Made by a program: the position numbers and the translations under genes. From Doris montereyensis (taxonomy: Eukaryota; Mollusca; Gastropoda; Nudibranchia; Dorididae): DNA of 64,000 nucleotides. Shown here in pieces: positions 12,701 through 38,706 of this stretch (positions within the stretch are counted from its first letter, which is position 1; the number at the start of each line of letters is the position of its first letter). Under the pieces are notes generated by a model. The model saw only the letters and a list, made by a program, of their open reading frames with translations, was not told the DNA's origin and ran no database searches. The stretch is from NCBI GenBank assembly GCA_037039925.1, contig JAXRKP010001166.1, forward strand, positions 1 through 64,000. The letters run 5' to 3'.

Positions 12701-13290
12701 GTTGTTGCGCCTAGCACATATCTTATCTTTAGGAGTGTAGGGGCTCTGGACTGAGGTAGAACCTTAGTGTTCGGCATGCTGCTCCCGACTCAGTAGAGTG
12801 GACGAGCACCACCGGTCCTCATCCATCTCCTAAATCTCTCATATGTTGGCTCCAAGCGTCACACCCCGGAACACCGTTTCAGCTGGCGGGCTAAACCACG
12901 TGAGGGGGTGGTGTTGACACTGTTCTACGGGGCGAACAATCTCCTTGAAGCATATTACCGGCCAAGTCAGAAGTGGTTCCGAAGAACCTCAACGGCCAAG
13001 TGTTCGTGGTCAGGGCGAGCCTCCAGGTCGGAGGGTATCGGTCGTGGCCAGGTCTGAATGGGATGGGCCCCGCCAGGCGTCACAGCCCAAGATGCACGAC
13101 AAGATGACTAAAAGCAGAACAATTTCCATACCGGCTCAGTCGTCGCCCGGGTTAACAAGGGCCGCCACTACACTTCGGCACCAGGGTGGAAGTGGAAAAT
13201 ATGCGACTGGTGCCACTAAAGATAACCCTGTAGTGGGGTCAAAAATGAGCGATCCGAGACGTGGAGCTGAAAAGTTAGTTTTTCAACGGT
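9740..13290 (-). mobile_element. RTE-like LINE, family A, nearly complete
   Basis: One long ORF (9795-12777, minus) encodes an apurinic-type endonuclease followed by reverse transcriptase. The 3' end is defined at 9740 by its match to the truncated copy at 556-627 and includes a very short 3' UTR. The region upstream of the start codon (12778 to about 13290) is GC-richer than its surroundings and is inferred to be the 5' UTR; its outer boundary is uncertain. Only two apparent single-base breaks interrupt the coding region, so this is probably a young copy. The clade is judged from motif style, not from a tree. Confidence 0.85.
9795..12777 (-). CDS. LINE endonuclease-reverse transcriptase polyprotein
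   Basis: The start codon is placed at 12777 (Met-Pro-Asn-Thr-Lys). The frame is lost once after an AAGG and again near 12302, where CCGAAAAGG looks one A short; after that 784 codons run open from 12149 to the stop at 9795. The endonuclease shows NNITIGTWKVRTL, CEMRW, VVQGDWNAKIG and SDHELVMM. The RT shows LPKKGNLQQCNNYRTIS, EEQAGFRAGRSTTEQ, FIDFKKAFDRVWH, VGVRQGCLLSPTLFN and the catalytic RFADDIDGLAG near 10572-10583. The C-terminus has YACETWTL and a basic GRRRGRQKKRWED segment. It would copy its own RNA at nicked chromosomal DNA. GTWK replaces the usual GTWN at the endonuclease metal-site Asn, so endonuclease activity is doubtful unless this is a base error. Confidence 0.85.
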
Positions 13291-14150
13291 TTTATATACT
13301 TTGAGTATATAAAAATGAAATACGCCCCTATGCACCTCTTGAAATGGTGGGCTAAATTTATGATTGACACATTTCGTTTAGGTCAATGACCTCCCTGAAA
13401 ACACGTTTAAACGATCCGGGCAGTAAGCTAGATTCATCACCGTATATCTTTATCCATCAAATCGTGTTTGTTTACATCGTTGCATCACTGTGATTAATGT
13501 GAATGTCACACAGGCGAACATTCTCCTTCTTGTGTTCTTTTTTTCTTCTATAAGCGTTTGTTTCCGTTGTCAAGTTTTGTAAAGAATAGATTTAGAAAAT
13601 CTAGATCTGAATCTAGTTAGGCCTATGCAGACGGAAGAGTCTAGGGAATTGAGACTAGAATCTTTATACATTAGACAAAGTATAGATATTTCTTAAACGG
13701 TAGAGACTGTAGACACTAAACTTTCCGACTTCTTGTTAATGTGTGTCCACCCACCCCCTCCCAATAGTTACGGAAACTACACGTTCGTGCGTGACCTCAT
13801 TAAAATGCATCCGGAGAATCGGGAACTTCGTGTCCTTGCCGATTGATAATATTTCACGCTGGGTTTCAAGTTGACGTTTTACATGGTATCATGTATTTTA
13901 CTGTTTCATTTGTGTTCTCATTATTTTCTTTTACATCTTTCCAGATGCTTGTGGAAAAGGTTGACTGTGTAAGTCACCAATCACAAAACTAGTATACTAT
14001 CAGTGATAATGTTTGGTTACGCACACCTTTGACTTGATTGAACTTCTTGATCGACAGCAGTAGCATGGCATATTATGAGCGTATACTTAAATGTGGAAGC
14101 CTTGAGCATCAGCTGACACCATAGCTTCAGTAAAATAGGAAAATTTACAA
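13291..14150. other. No gene recognised
   Basis: AT-rich spacer with CTAGATCTGAATCTAG-type motifs near 13600. No coding signal. Confidence 0.5.
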
Positions 14151-14816
14151 TTGAAAGCAAAACTCTGGTCAGGGCTTGACACATTTAGTGATGTTTGTGA
14201 CTCTACGCCATGTGTAAACGGACCACAAAACCACCACATACATCAGACGTGCTATATCTCTTTATCGTTTGCTGAAAGACTTAAACTAGCCGAGAATCCT
14301 AAGAAGAAACATAAATCTGAACAATGGTTTGGTGGTGCATCATCCTCGGGAACACAATCACCACACGATAAAGAAAGAGACGTACCATTGCCTGGCAAAG
14401 CGTCTACGTTCATCGGTTGCAGGGCTGACCCATGATAAGACCAAGTGAATGTGTGGTGCATGAAAGCTGGGGATCACAAGCACACGAATAGCAAACAGGG
14501 AAAGCCGTTCCGAGTCGAAGTAAGTCAAGCTTAGCGATCCGTCCAGGGGCACATTGTGCTAGTTGAAGACACACAACTGAAAGAAAGGCTGATACAGCTA
14601 ATTGAATCAACTTCAGCCTTGTCATCTCCTTTTGCAAATGATAATAGTGTGTATCATCAAGCTTGCTGGCAAACTTATGTTTCGAACATGGGCAGAGCGT
14701 TTAAACCAAAGGCTGCAATACATCTCCAAAACATCAATTTAACGGAGACGAGAGCTATTTTCTTTAAACCCATGGATACCGTTATCTTTATAGAACATGA
14801 AATACGTTCACTATAG
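14151..14816 (+). pseudogene. Probable transposon-derived ORF fragments
   Basis: Two open pieces on the plus strand (14151-14435 and 14556-14816) are separated by about 120 bp. The second contains Lys-Glu-Arg-Leu and a YHQACWQTY (Tyr-His...Cys) motif, reminiscent of N-terminal regions of repetitive-element proteins found in many mollusc and cnidarian genomes. No catalytic domain is visible. The assignment is weak; it could be a decayed host gene. Confidence 0.35.
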
Positions 14817-14820
14817 TCTG

Positions 14821-15390
14821 CTAGTAATCCACATAGAATAAAGACAATTTAATGTACTTCACAGCATGAAGCTCAGAATTACCTTAAATTTGATGCATTT
14901 TCTAACCTAACCTTCTAGCTCATAAAGTTTCCGATTTATTCCTATTTTGGTTCTAGTCTAGGAAATCGGATTTCTTCTCTTCATATTATTGTTATTAGAT
15001 GTCTTGTCATATTTTTACATATAATAGTAATCTATATAAATAATACACAATTTTAATGTACTTTACAACATGAAGCTCAGAATTACCTTTAATTTGATGC
15101 ATGCTTGAACTTTCTAGCTCATATAGTTTCCGATTTATTCCTATTCTGGTTCTAGGAAATCGCATTTTGTCCTTCATATTTTTGTTATCAAATGTCAGAT
15201 TTTCACAATTAATAGTAATTCATATAGAAAATACACAATTTTAATGTACTTTACCGCATAAAACTCAGAAAATCTTTTAATTAGATGTATTTGTTAAACT
15301 TCTAGCTCCTGTACTTTCCATTTTATCCCAAATTTTGTTCAACATACCCGCGAAAATCAAACTTTTTAGAGAATATGTCATGTTTTACCT
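14821..15390. repeat. Three tandem copies of a satellite-like unit of about 190-205 bp
   Basis: ACAATTTTAATGTACTT-type blocks recur at 14844, 15047 and 15235. Each is followed by GAAGCTCAGAATTACC-like sequence (AAACTCAGAAAATC in copy 3), a TTCTAGCTC block and a TTTCCGATTTATTCC-like block. Spacing is 203 then 188 bp. The array is AT-rich and non-coding. Copy 3 is the most diverged. Confidence 0.8.
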
Positions 15391-15399
15391 CGGTTGGCA

Positions 15400-16128
<729 letters not shown>

Positions 16129-16315
16129 TCTGTATATCAAATCACGCACGTCACATCTAGATCTAATGGTGAATCGTTCCCATCCACCATATTTATCTGT
16201 AATTTGTCACATCCAGGGGGAAATAGTAAAAATGTGAAATAATAACAAAATAACATCATTATTAGATCTACCGTACATCTAGATGTTTAAATTCATTAAA
16301 TGTTAATTGGAAGGT

Positions 16316-16615
16316 GCCAAAAAACTTAATGAAAGAAATTCAAGATGATGAAAATGTGGCTTTGCTCCTGTGGACTCCATGTTGTGCATAATAGTTTCAA
16401 AGCAGGACTTGTGGAATCAGGCTGGGATTTGGGCACTTTACTCGCTCTGTATATTATTTGTTTATTTAAAGACTCGCCAACACGAAGAGCAGATTATTTA
16501 AAATGAGGTGCAACAAAATCTCCCTTTAAATTATGTGGACATCGTTGGCTTGAAAACATTCCAGTTGCTGAACGTGCTATTGAAATTTAGCGTTCTGGCC
16601 GGAAATTAAGGACCA
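16316..16615 (+). pseudogene. Decayed hAT/ZMYM-like transposase remnant
   Basis: Across two frames the plus strand reads SCGLHVVHNSFKAGL, then SGWDLGTLL, KDSPTRRADYLK and FKLCGHRWLENIPVAERA. This order resembles a transposon-derived protein family widespread in invertebrates. Stops and frame changes rule out function. Only about 100 codons remain. The superfamily assignment is from recall and tentative. Confidence 0.5.
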
Positions 16616-16809
16616 TCTCTCAGCTGGACATACACCAGCCGATCATCCTGATTAAGTTGTGAGAGTTTCCCATCTGAAAATGAAGTGTGTTATTTAATTT
16701 TTCAGGGACAGTGTATTTGATTCTGTTCACGCTTGGCACTATTTAATTTAATTTCAGACACGTGGACTTCCTCATGCCCACATATTATTATGACTGGAAA
16801 AAAACAACC

Positions 16810-18312
16810 GGGCAGTGGACAGGTAAGCACCTGTACGGGGAGTAGATGATCCCGCCCTCCACGAGTCTCCTGCTGCCTTGCAGGCAGGTCTTGACTGATC
16901 AAAGGCTAAGGGAGTTAACTCTGAAAGAAAACAACCTGCTGCCTTGCAGGCCGGTCTTGACTGACCAAAGGCTAAGGGAGTTAACCCTGACAGAAAATAA
17001 CAACCTGCTGCCTTGCATGCTGGTCTTGAATCACTAAAGGCTAAGGGAGTTAACCCTGACAGAAAATAACAAGGCCCGGTAGGGGCCTCAAGGTGGCAAC
17101 CCCACCATCTACCTAGGGTACAGTGGGCTTATCCCCTACTTATCCAAAACAACCTGATTCAAAGTAATATATACAATGATTTGAACTTCCGAAGACGACT
17201 CTGGAAAAGAACACCGACTGTGATTTTTTGGAACATGGAATGTGGGGGCAATTAATGGAAAGGAGTTAGAATTAGCTGAAGAAATAGAAAAATTCAAAGT
17301 AGATATTTTGGCTATTACAGAAACAAAGAAAAAAGGACAAGGAATAGAAAATGTAGGACCAAATCATACTTTAATCTCCTCAGGAGTAGATGTCAAAGAT
17401 AGAGCTAGAGCAGGAGTAGGCCTCTAATGCATAAAAGGCAAGAAATGCTACTAGAAAGTTGGAAATTTGTAAGCCCACGGCTATTAGAGGTAAATATTAA
17501 ACCAAAAGGAAGAGAAATTAAATTATTAATAGCTTATGGACCAAACGAAGATGCCCCCAAAGAAGAAAAAGGTATCTTCGAAAATGATTTCTAAATAGCT
17601 GCAGAGAATCTCAAACCCAAACAGGAATTAATGGTTTTAGGAGATTTAAACGCTAGAGTAGGCAACAATGTAGAAACTTCAGGAGTAATGGGTAAAGAAG
17701 GAGAGACAACAACTTCTCCAAATGGAGAGAGACTAATAGATTTTTGCCTAAAGAATAACATGAAAATAGCTAACACATTTTTTCCTCATAAAGATATCCA
17801 CAAATGTACAAGAGTAAATGAAAGACAGATGTGAAGAGTCAATCATAGACTACATAATAGTTAGCAGCTCCCTTTTTACAGTACAATGAATGCTATAGTA
17901 AGCAGAGGAGCTGACATATTTAGTGTTCATCACCTAGTGATAGTCAAAATGAGATTATTAACTGAAGAAAACAAACAGGATAGGAAAGAGAAGAAAGCTA
18001 CTAAACTCAAAATAGAAGAACTAAATAAACCAATATTAAAACAGATGTACCAATCCAGGATAAAAGATCTATACTATCAGTGAAAGGCAGATGGATCTGA
18101 AGGAAAGCAGGCAGCCGAAATGAAATATCTAAGAAGAGCAGTAGGGAAAACTAAAAGAGACAAAATCAGAAACACAACAATAAGAGATCAAACCAAAGCA
18201 GATAGCATAAAAAACTAAGATAGAAATGAATCAACTGAGATGGTTTGGGCATGTTAACAGAATGAATGACAATAGAATAGCTAAATCAGTATACAGTGCT
18301 AAAACTCAAGGG
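16810..18312 (+). mobile_element. LINE family B, internally deleted copy
   Basis: The 5' part matches the minus-strand copy at 38427-41772: a 5' leader with GTAAGCACCTGTACGGGGAG, about three monomers of roughly 65-70 bp (16865-17080), the TTTTTGGAACATGGAATGTGG endonuclease start region, ITETKKKGQG and LGDLNARVGNN. Near 18100-18118 the sequence jumps from the end of the endonuclease/linker directly to [19 protein letters not shown], close to the ORF C-terminus. The whole RT domain is missing. Homology ends at about 18312 after GTGCTAAAACTCAAGG, short of the 3' end. Stops are scattered through it. Confidence 0.85.
16865..17080 (+). repeat. Monomeric 5' tandem repeats of LINE family B
   Basis: Three imperfect head-to-tail units share CTGCTGCCTTGCAGGC, GGTCTTGACTGA and AAAGGCTAAGGGAGTTAAC, followed by a GAAAATAACAAC-like end. 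The full-length copy at 41530-41740 has the same repeats in reverse orientation, so they belong to the element and are not a local duplication. Confidence 0.8.
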
Positions 18313-18339
18313 GTCTAGATGGATAGCGTATCTCCTTTA

Positions 18340-19299
18340 TCGACGTCATCATTCTTATGACGGACAACAAAAGGTTACGGTTAAAATTTAAAATCAAACC
18401 GCCTCACAGGACACCAGCTGGGTCATACTCTACAATCCATAGCTTATGTGAATGTAGAGCTCTGCATGTCAATGAAAAACATCAAGTATGTATTAAAATA
18501 TGTCAACACAGGTGCAGATCAGGCGACTTTCAACCTGCAAAATTCAAATAAAAAAATGAGATTTCGCAATTTGTAAACACCTGTTACATTGGAAATACCG
18601 ATGCTGCATGGCAGATTTTTTAATTCCCCATCCATGAGAGATTCCTCCGTGATCCAGTTGGCTGTGCATTTGAAGAACGGTCAATGTGTTTATTTCACTG
18701 AAGGCAATGTACACCAGATAGTTACGTCAATTTTACCTTGAAATTCCAAATTCCAAGATTTTATACTTGGAACTTAACCAAAAAGGAGTGGCAAAAGAGG
18801 AAGCGAGGCAAGATTCATTCATCAGAAAACTCCTGATTCTCCGAAGGATCCCATGATTGGCAGGGTCTGTACTGTAAGGCCCAAACAGACTGAATGCTTC
18901 TTCCTTCAGATCCTGCTACATCATGTCAGAGGTCAAACCTCCTTCAATCATTTATTCAAGAACTTAAATGGTATTCACAGCATGCCCCAGTCAGGAGGAT
19001 TGCCTTGCTAACGGATTGTTGGAAGATGGCGATGTTCACATAATTACTCTACAGGATTCAATATTGGCTTTCACCTTCAAGAAGCGACAATTTCCTTTAT
19101 TGCCCCTGCTATGCCATGACCAAAACAAGGCACAAGGCCAGACTTGAAAACTGTTGGTATTGATCTAATCTATGTCGACCTGTATTTACTCATGGCATGC
19201 TTTATGTAGCACTTTCCCGTACAGGAGATAAGGTGTCAACAATCATTCTTGCTTCTGATGGAAAGTCTTAAAACATTGTCTGCCAGGGATGGTTGTAAA

Positions 19300-19300
<1 letters not shown>
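18340..19300 (+). pseudogene. Decayed Helitron helicase (Pif1-like) remnant
   Basis: Across frames the plus strand reads NTCYIGNTDAAWQIF, a block with PVGCAFEERS or the alternative VIQLAVHLKNGQCVYF, EGNVHQIVTS, IGRVCTVRPKQTECFFLQ, LLHHVRGQTSFNHL and, near the end, THGMLYVALSRTGDKVST followed by ASDGKS. This is the order of a Helitron helicase from its middle to its C-terminus, with the Walker motifs deleted. Multiple stops mean it is dead. It begins almost where the family B LINE homology ends. Confidence 0.75.

Positions 19301-19304
<4 letters not shown>

Positions 19305-19392
<88 letters not shown>
19305..19392. repeat. TA microsatellite
   Basis: About 88 bp of TA repeat immediately downstream of the Helitron remnant. 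Confidence 0.95.
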
Positions 19393-20174
<782 letters not shown>

Positions 20175-20361
20175 CTTAGTATAATAAGTATAGTCCTACC
20201 TAGGACTTGAATGACAGAGAAGGATTCATTTTGCTGTTTCCTCTTTATTTCACAATGACATCACAGTAAATTTCAATGAAAGTAAAAGTAAAGTAACAAT
20301 CTTGCTCTTTCAACTGGAGATGGCATGAAACGTCTTTCTAAACTAACTAACTAACTAACTA

Positions 20362-21289
<928 letters not shown>

Positions 21290-22224
21290 TCACTCTCTTA
21301 GTTTTTCTCTGTGTGCGTGTCTCTACCTCTCTCGTTTAGCTTCTAATAAAAATACTTTCAATACACTCACGCTCAATCATACATTTAAAATAAAGGCTGA
21401 TGCCTACGTAAGTGTTAGTTTAATAAGGCGTTAATAAAGAAAATGCAGCCGGATAGTACATGACTATTCAGCAATGTAGTCAGATAGTATATCAAGTATA
21501 TGACTGTTCAGCAATCCAGCCAGATAGGATCTGCCATAGACATTAGGCCTTCCACGACGATACTTTTAGACCTAGCATGTGTCCGTACATTTGAAGCTGG
21601 TACTGGCGTCCTTATGCAATGTTTGACTTAACGAGGTGCACCCTCCATGCCAACATTGGGTGTCACTACTGTCACAAGAAATAGAAAATAGAACCAACAA
21701 CTGCTGCGAAAGTTTTCTATGTCTTTTGGACAAAACTTCAGAACACCTTCACCTAATAATCATATTTTCTTCTTTATTCAAAGTTGTCTGAACAGCGGCA
21801 GGCATTCATGAAGTTACATTTCAATGCGATACAAAATAACGCATTGCCAAGAAAGAAAAGAAAAATTTCAAATATGTCAATGAACTCAAAGCTGTAGGCC
21901 AAGTGAATTTTTAAAAGTATGCTTCAATGAACTGTGCTCGTATGCATGAAGATAGCGCAAGTCCATTACAGCTTTAACTTACAATAAATACGCAATATAT
22001 TTTATTATTCATACCTTTCAAAAGTAATTTTTACAACCCGACTTAATATAAATCAGTTTTTTCTTCTCCTATAAAATCAGTGTTTTGCACATAGCAGGTT
22101 TGTGCATCACACCGACAATATGTCTCCCTGTACATCAAAGAATTAAGTCCCTATACACGGGCCATATTTTAAGGTCATCCGAGGCCATCTTCTAAAAAAA
22201 AGAGGAATCTTTCTAATTTTGGTT
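21290..22224. other. No gene recognised
   Basis: AT-rich spacer downstream of the NHLRC2 gene. No coding signal. Confidence 0.5.
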
Positions 22225-22537
22225 ATAAGTCATTTTCAACCTGTGCCCCAATCTTATGGAACAACACCAGTTTCAAAACCAAGACCAGCTCTTTATATGA
22301 ATATTTTAGTCTTAAAACTGCATTATTTATATATGCTTTTCAAAAGTAAACCATTCCTTGAATCTGTATCATATATTATATTTTTATATATACAAACTGA
22401 ATAATTGCTTTCATTATTTGTAAAATTATAATTGTAAGACTTTACTATGTAAAATTGTGTTGTCATTTCCTGAGCATTGTATGCTGGAAGCGTGCGCTAT
22501 ATAAATTGAATTATTATTATCATTATTCTATAATGAT
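22225..22537 (+). mobile_element. CR1/L2-like LINE 3' end or its parasitic SINE tail
   Basis: The plus strand encodes APILWNNTSF, then SLKTALFIYAFQK and a stop, the typical C-terminal signature of CR1/L2-type RT ORFs. It is followed by GTGCGCTATATAAATTGA and an ATTATTATTATC tail, a 3' end common in invertebrate LINE/SINE pairs. It is strongly 5'-truncated. Confidence 0.55.
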
Positions 22538-22736
22538 TTAGATCATTTTTCATCACTTGGTTAGTCAAATTTGTTGTCCTGCATGTTTCAGGTAAATTAC
22601 ACATGTTATATAAAAAAACACTTCTTACTACAGTTACAAAAATTCACATTAAAACTTGTTCTTCTTTGCTTTCCTCACTCATTCATCAACAAATCCATAT
22701 ATGACATGTAAGGGTTTCGTGCATTTGTGACAGTCA

Positions 22737-22742
22737 TTTATT
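22737..22742 (-). terminator. Candidate polyadenylation signal of NHLRC2
   Basis: AATAAA on the minus strand, about 290 bp after the NHLRC2 stop codon. Spacing fits a short 3' UTR. No transcript evidence is available. Confidence 0.5.
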
Positions 22743-23031
22743 GTAATATCGTCTGACTTTCACTGTAAGGGAAAAATGAACTCTAGTCCAAATTAAAAAG
22801 TTTAGGCATTTTTTTAATGGCAGTCAAAAGAAAATAAACATTATTTCATTGATCCTATTATTAGCAGCCAAATTTACACAAGGCAAATTACTGTACTTTT
22901 TCTTTGTGCCAAGGATTTTAATTTTGTACAGCCACGTTTTGTTGCCTCCTAAGAACCAGCTTTTCAGGCAGAGACCACTGTATATATTTAAACAGTTCTT
23001 ATAATACAGTAACAAACTCATCCTCATTAGG

Positions 23032-36361
<13,330 letters not shown>

Positions 36362-36369
36362 GACGATTA

Positions 36370-37500
36370 AAATTTAAAATTTTTAATCAAACTTGACAAA
36401 TCGATAAGAGATCTAATGTAGATCCGGTGGCAGAAGAAAATAACAATGTGCCTTGATCTAACGTAACAACGGCATTGTCTGTAGATCTACAGAGTTTTTG
36501 TGACTCTTGCTTCCGCGTAAACTACTGTAAACAAAGTTTTGCACCGGCCTAGAACAGGGAGATCACTCAAAAGCATTCACCTGTTCCGTCTAATTCAGAG
36601 TTCCTTCTCTTTCTTCACTGCCTTTTAATCTCTGCCCACCTCACTCTCATGTCTTGGCGGTTATGCATTAGCAGCAATCCACCTGCCTGATCGAAATAAT
36701 GATTATTTTAACGAACTTGAAAAGTTTTCTTTCTTGAGGTGTCGTGGAAAATATATGTGTGGGTTTATGTGTATGTCTTTTTAAGACTGAGTGCACCATT
36801 TTAGATGCACGATACCGGTATTAAATTAATACCGGTATATAATCATGTACATGTACTTACTTAATGTCCGATCCGGGTCTATCATCTCATTACTCAGCGT
36901 TACTTAGTCAGTGTTGATTTCTAACACATGTGCTAATGATCATCTTTGCTAGACTCCTGTTCTTGGTTGTCTCTCGCATGGCAAGTGATGATTGTGGTGT
37001 TATACAATGCATGTAGGTATAAACTATTTTCTGCTCCCCCAGAAGTTGTCAAGCCTAATTCTTAAAAGAATGATGTATCTAGGGTCTTGGCGCACACGAT
37101 GTTATCTGATGAACTTTTCCAAAGTTGTGCCACTCTCACACTAAAGCTGTGTTTCCCAAAGGTCTAATCTTTCCTTTTGATGGAACAATTCATTTCTGTT
37201 TCCTCTTGTTCCTTTCCGTGCATACATATCAGACGCCCTTATGATAAAGCTGCCTGTTTACTTTTCCGTCATAAACGCCATTTACTAACTTTCACACTTC
37301 TATCATATCGCTCGAAACTCTTCTAGATATATAACTAAGTGTTGACAATTTGAATTTCCGCAGCCTTTCATCATACGTTAAATCCCCTCATGCCTGGGAT
37401 CTGCCTTGTTGCTCTTTTTTGAACTCCCTCTATTAAATGTATGTGTCTGATCTTGTAAGGTGCCCAACTGCTCAGACTGAACTGGCAAACTTCAAATGGG
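36370..37500. other. Upstream region of NHLRC2
   Basis: Likely holds the promoter and 5' UTR; no core element can be fixed by eye. A palindromic ATACCGGTAT pair occurs at about 36809-36840. Confidence 0.4.
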
Positions 37501-37505
37501 TAACT

Positions 37506-37546
37506 ACCGAGGCGAGCTTACTAACTATTAGTAAGCTCGCCTCGGT
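37506..37546. repeat. Perfect 19-bp inverted repeat with 3-base loop
   Basis: ACCGAGGCGAGCTTACTAA at 37506-37524 is followed by CTA and then its exact reverse complement to 37546. It is GC-richer than its surroundings. It may be a foldback-element core, a transposon footprint or an assembly fold-back. Confidence 0.85.
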
Positions 37547-38426
37547 ACCTACCAATGACTTATACTTATATTGTGGAATGAATATTTATTTGTTGAAACA
37601 TTCTCCTGATCATATCAAACATCGATGTTGCTCTTTTACCTTTCTAAATTATGTGTTTTTCAAAAATGAGATCGCTGTCTACATAGTCACTCCAATATCC
37701 TTTTCATCCGTCGCCATTTCCAGTTTCCCCATTAGTGAATAAATATAGTTTCAGTCTGGGTTTTGTTTACCACTGTGCATGCGCTGACACTTTATCAGGA
37801 TGAAAATGCAATAGCCATGTATTGCTCCAAGCTGTAAGTTATCGAAATCATTTTGCAACTTGACTTGAAAAACTTAAATTTTAGGGGTAATACGTATTAT
37901 ATTATGCTGCCTCTTGTGTGGCATATAAAAAAAATATCATCGCACTTTGTATCATCTTATTATTTTTCAGATGCTGTGTTGTCAAATCACGTATAATAAT
38001 GTGTTATCGTCTTCTCTTCTTTTATCTGATTCACTTACACGGTTGAACGTATTTCCAAGAAAACACGTGTGCACTACATTCGTTTCAGTGCAGCTGTGCA
38101 GCTTTTTCACTCTTGGTTCCCGACCAAGGGTACAGGGTCGTATTTATCCACAGGCAGACCAGAAGGTCCGGGTTGAATCCCTTTTTACTCCGGAGATTAT
38201 TTATTTTATGAAGAGAACAAATCCACCACATAGTCTAACAAAGGAAGCCTTCTATGATTAAAATCAATGGAATAAACACAATTATTTATATTTTGAATAC
38301 ACCGTGATATCATGCATTTTGAGGTGATGAAAGGTTTGTTGACGCTGCAACCATACATAATTATATCCTCGTTTAAGTTTGCACTTGAATTGTTTATTTA
38401 TCCATAAATCAATCAGTTCATTCTTA
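37547..38426. other. No gene recognised
   Basis: AT-rich spacer between the hairpin and the family B LINE tail. Confidence 0.5.
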
Positions 38427-38706
38427 CTTTCTTTCTTTCTTTCTTTATCAGTTCCCATTCTACCTTTCGGTGTATGGGTTCAGATGCTCGAGATGATCTT
38501 TCTCCAGGATGCCCTGTCCTGGTATTTCTGGTTCCTTCCCAAAAGTTAAATTTCTATGCTTCATTGCCTCTTTTATATCTCCTTTCCACTTTCTCCGAGG
38601 TCTGCCTTTTGGTCTTTTACCTTGGGCTTTAGCACTGTATACTGATTTAGTATTGTCATTCGTTCTGTTTACATGCCCACACTATCTCAATTGATTTGTT
38701 TCTATC

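Noticed and set aside
12945..13304. A 119-codon basic ORF on the plus strand
   Set aside because: It overlaps the inferred 5' UTR of the family A LINE on the opposite strand and shows no domain.
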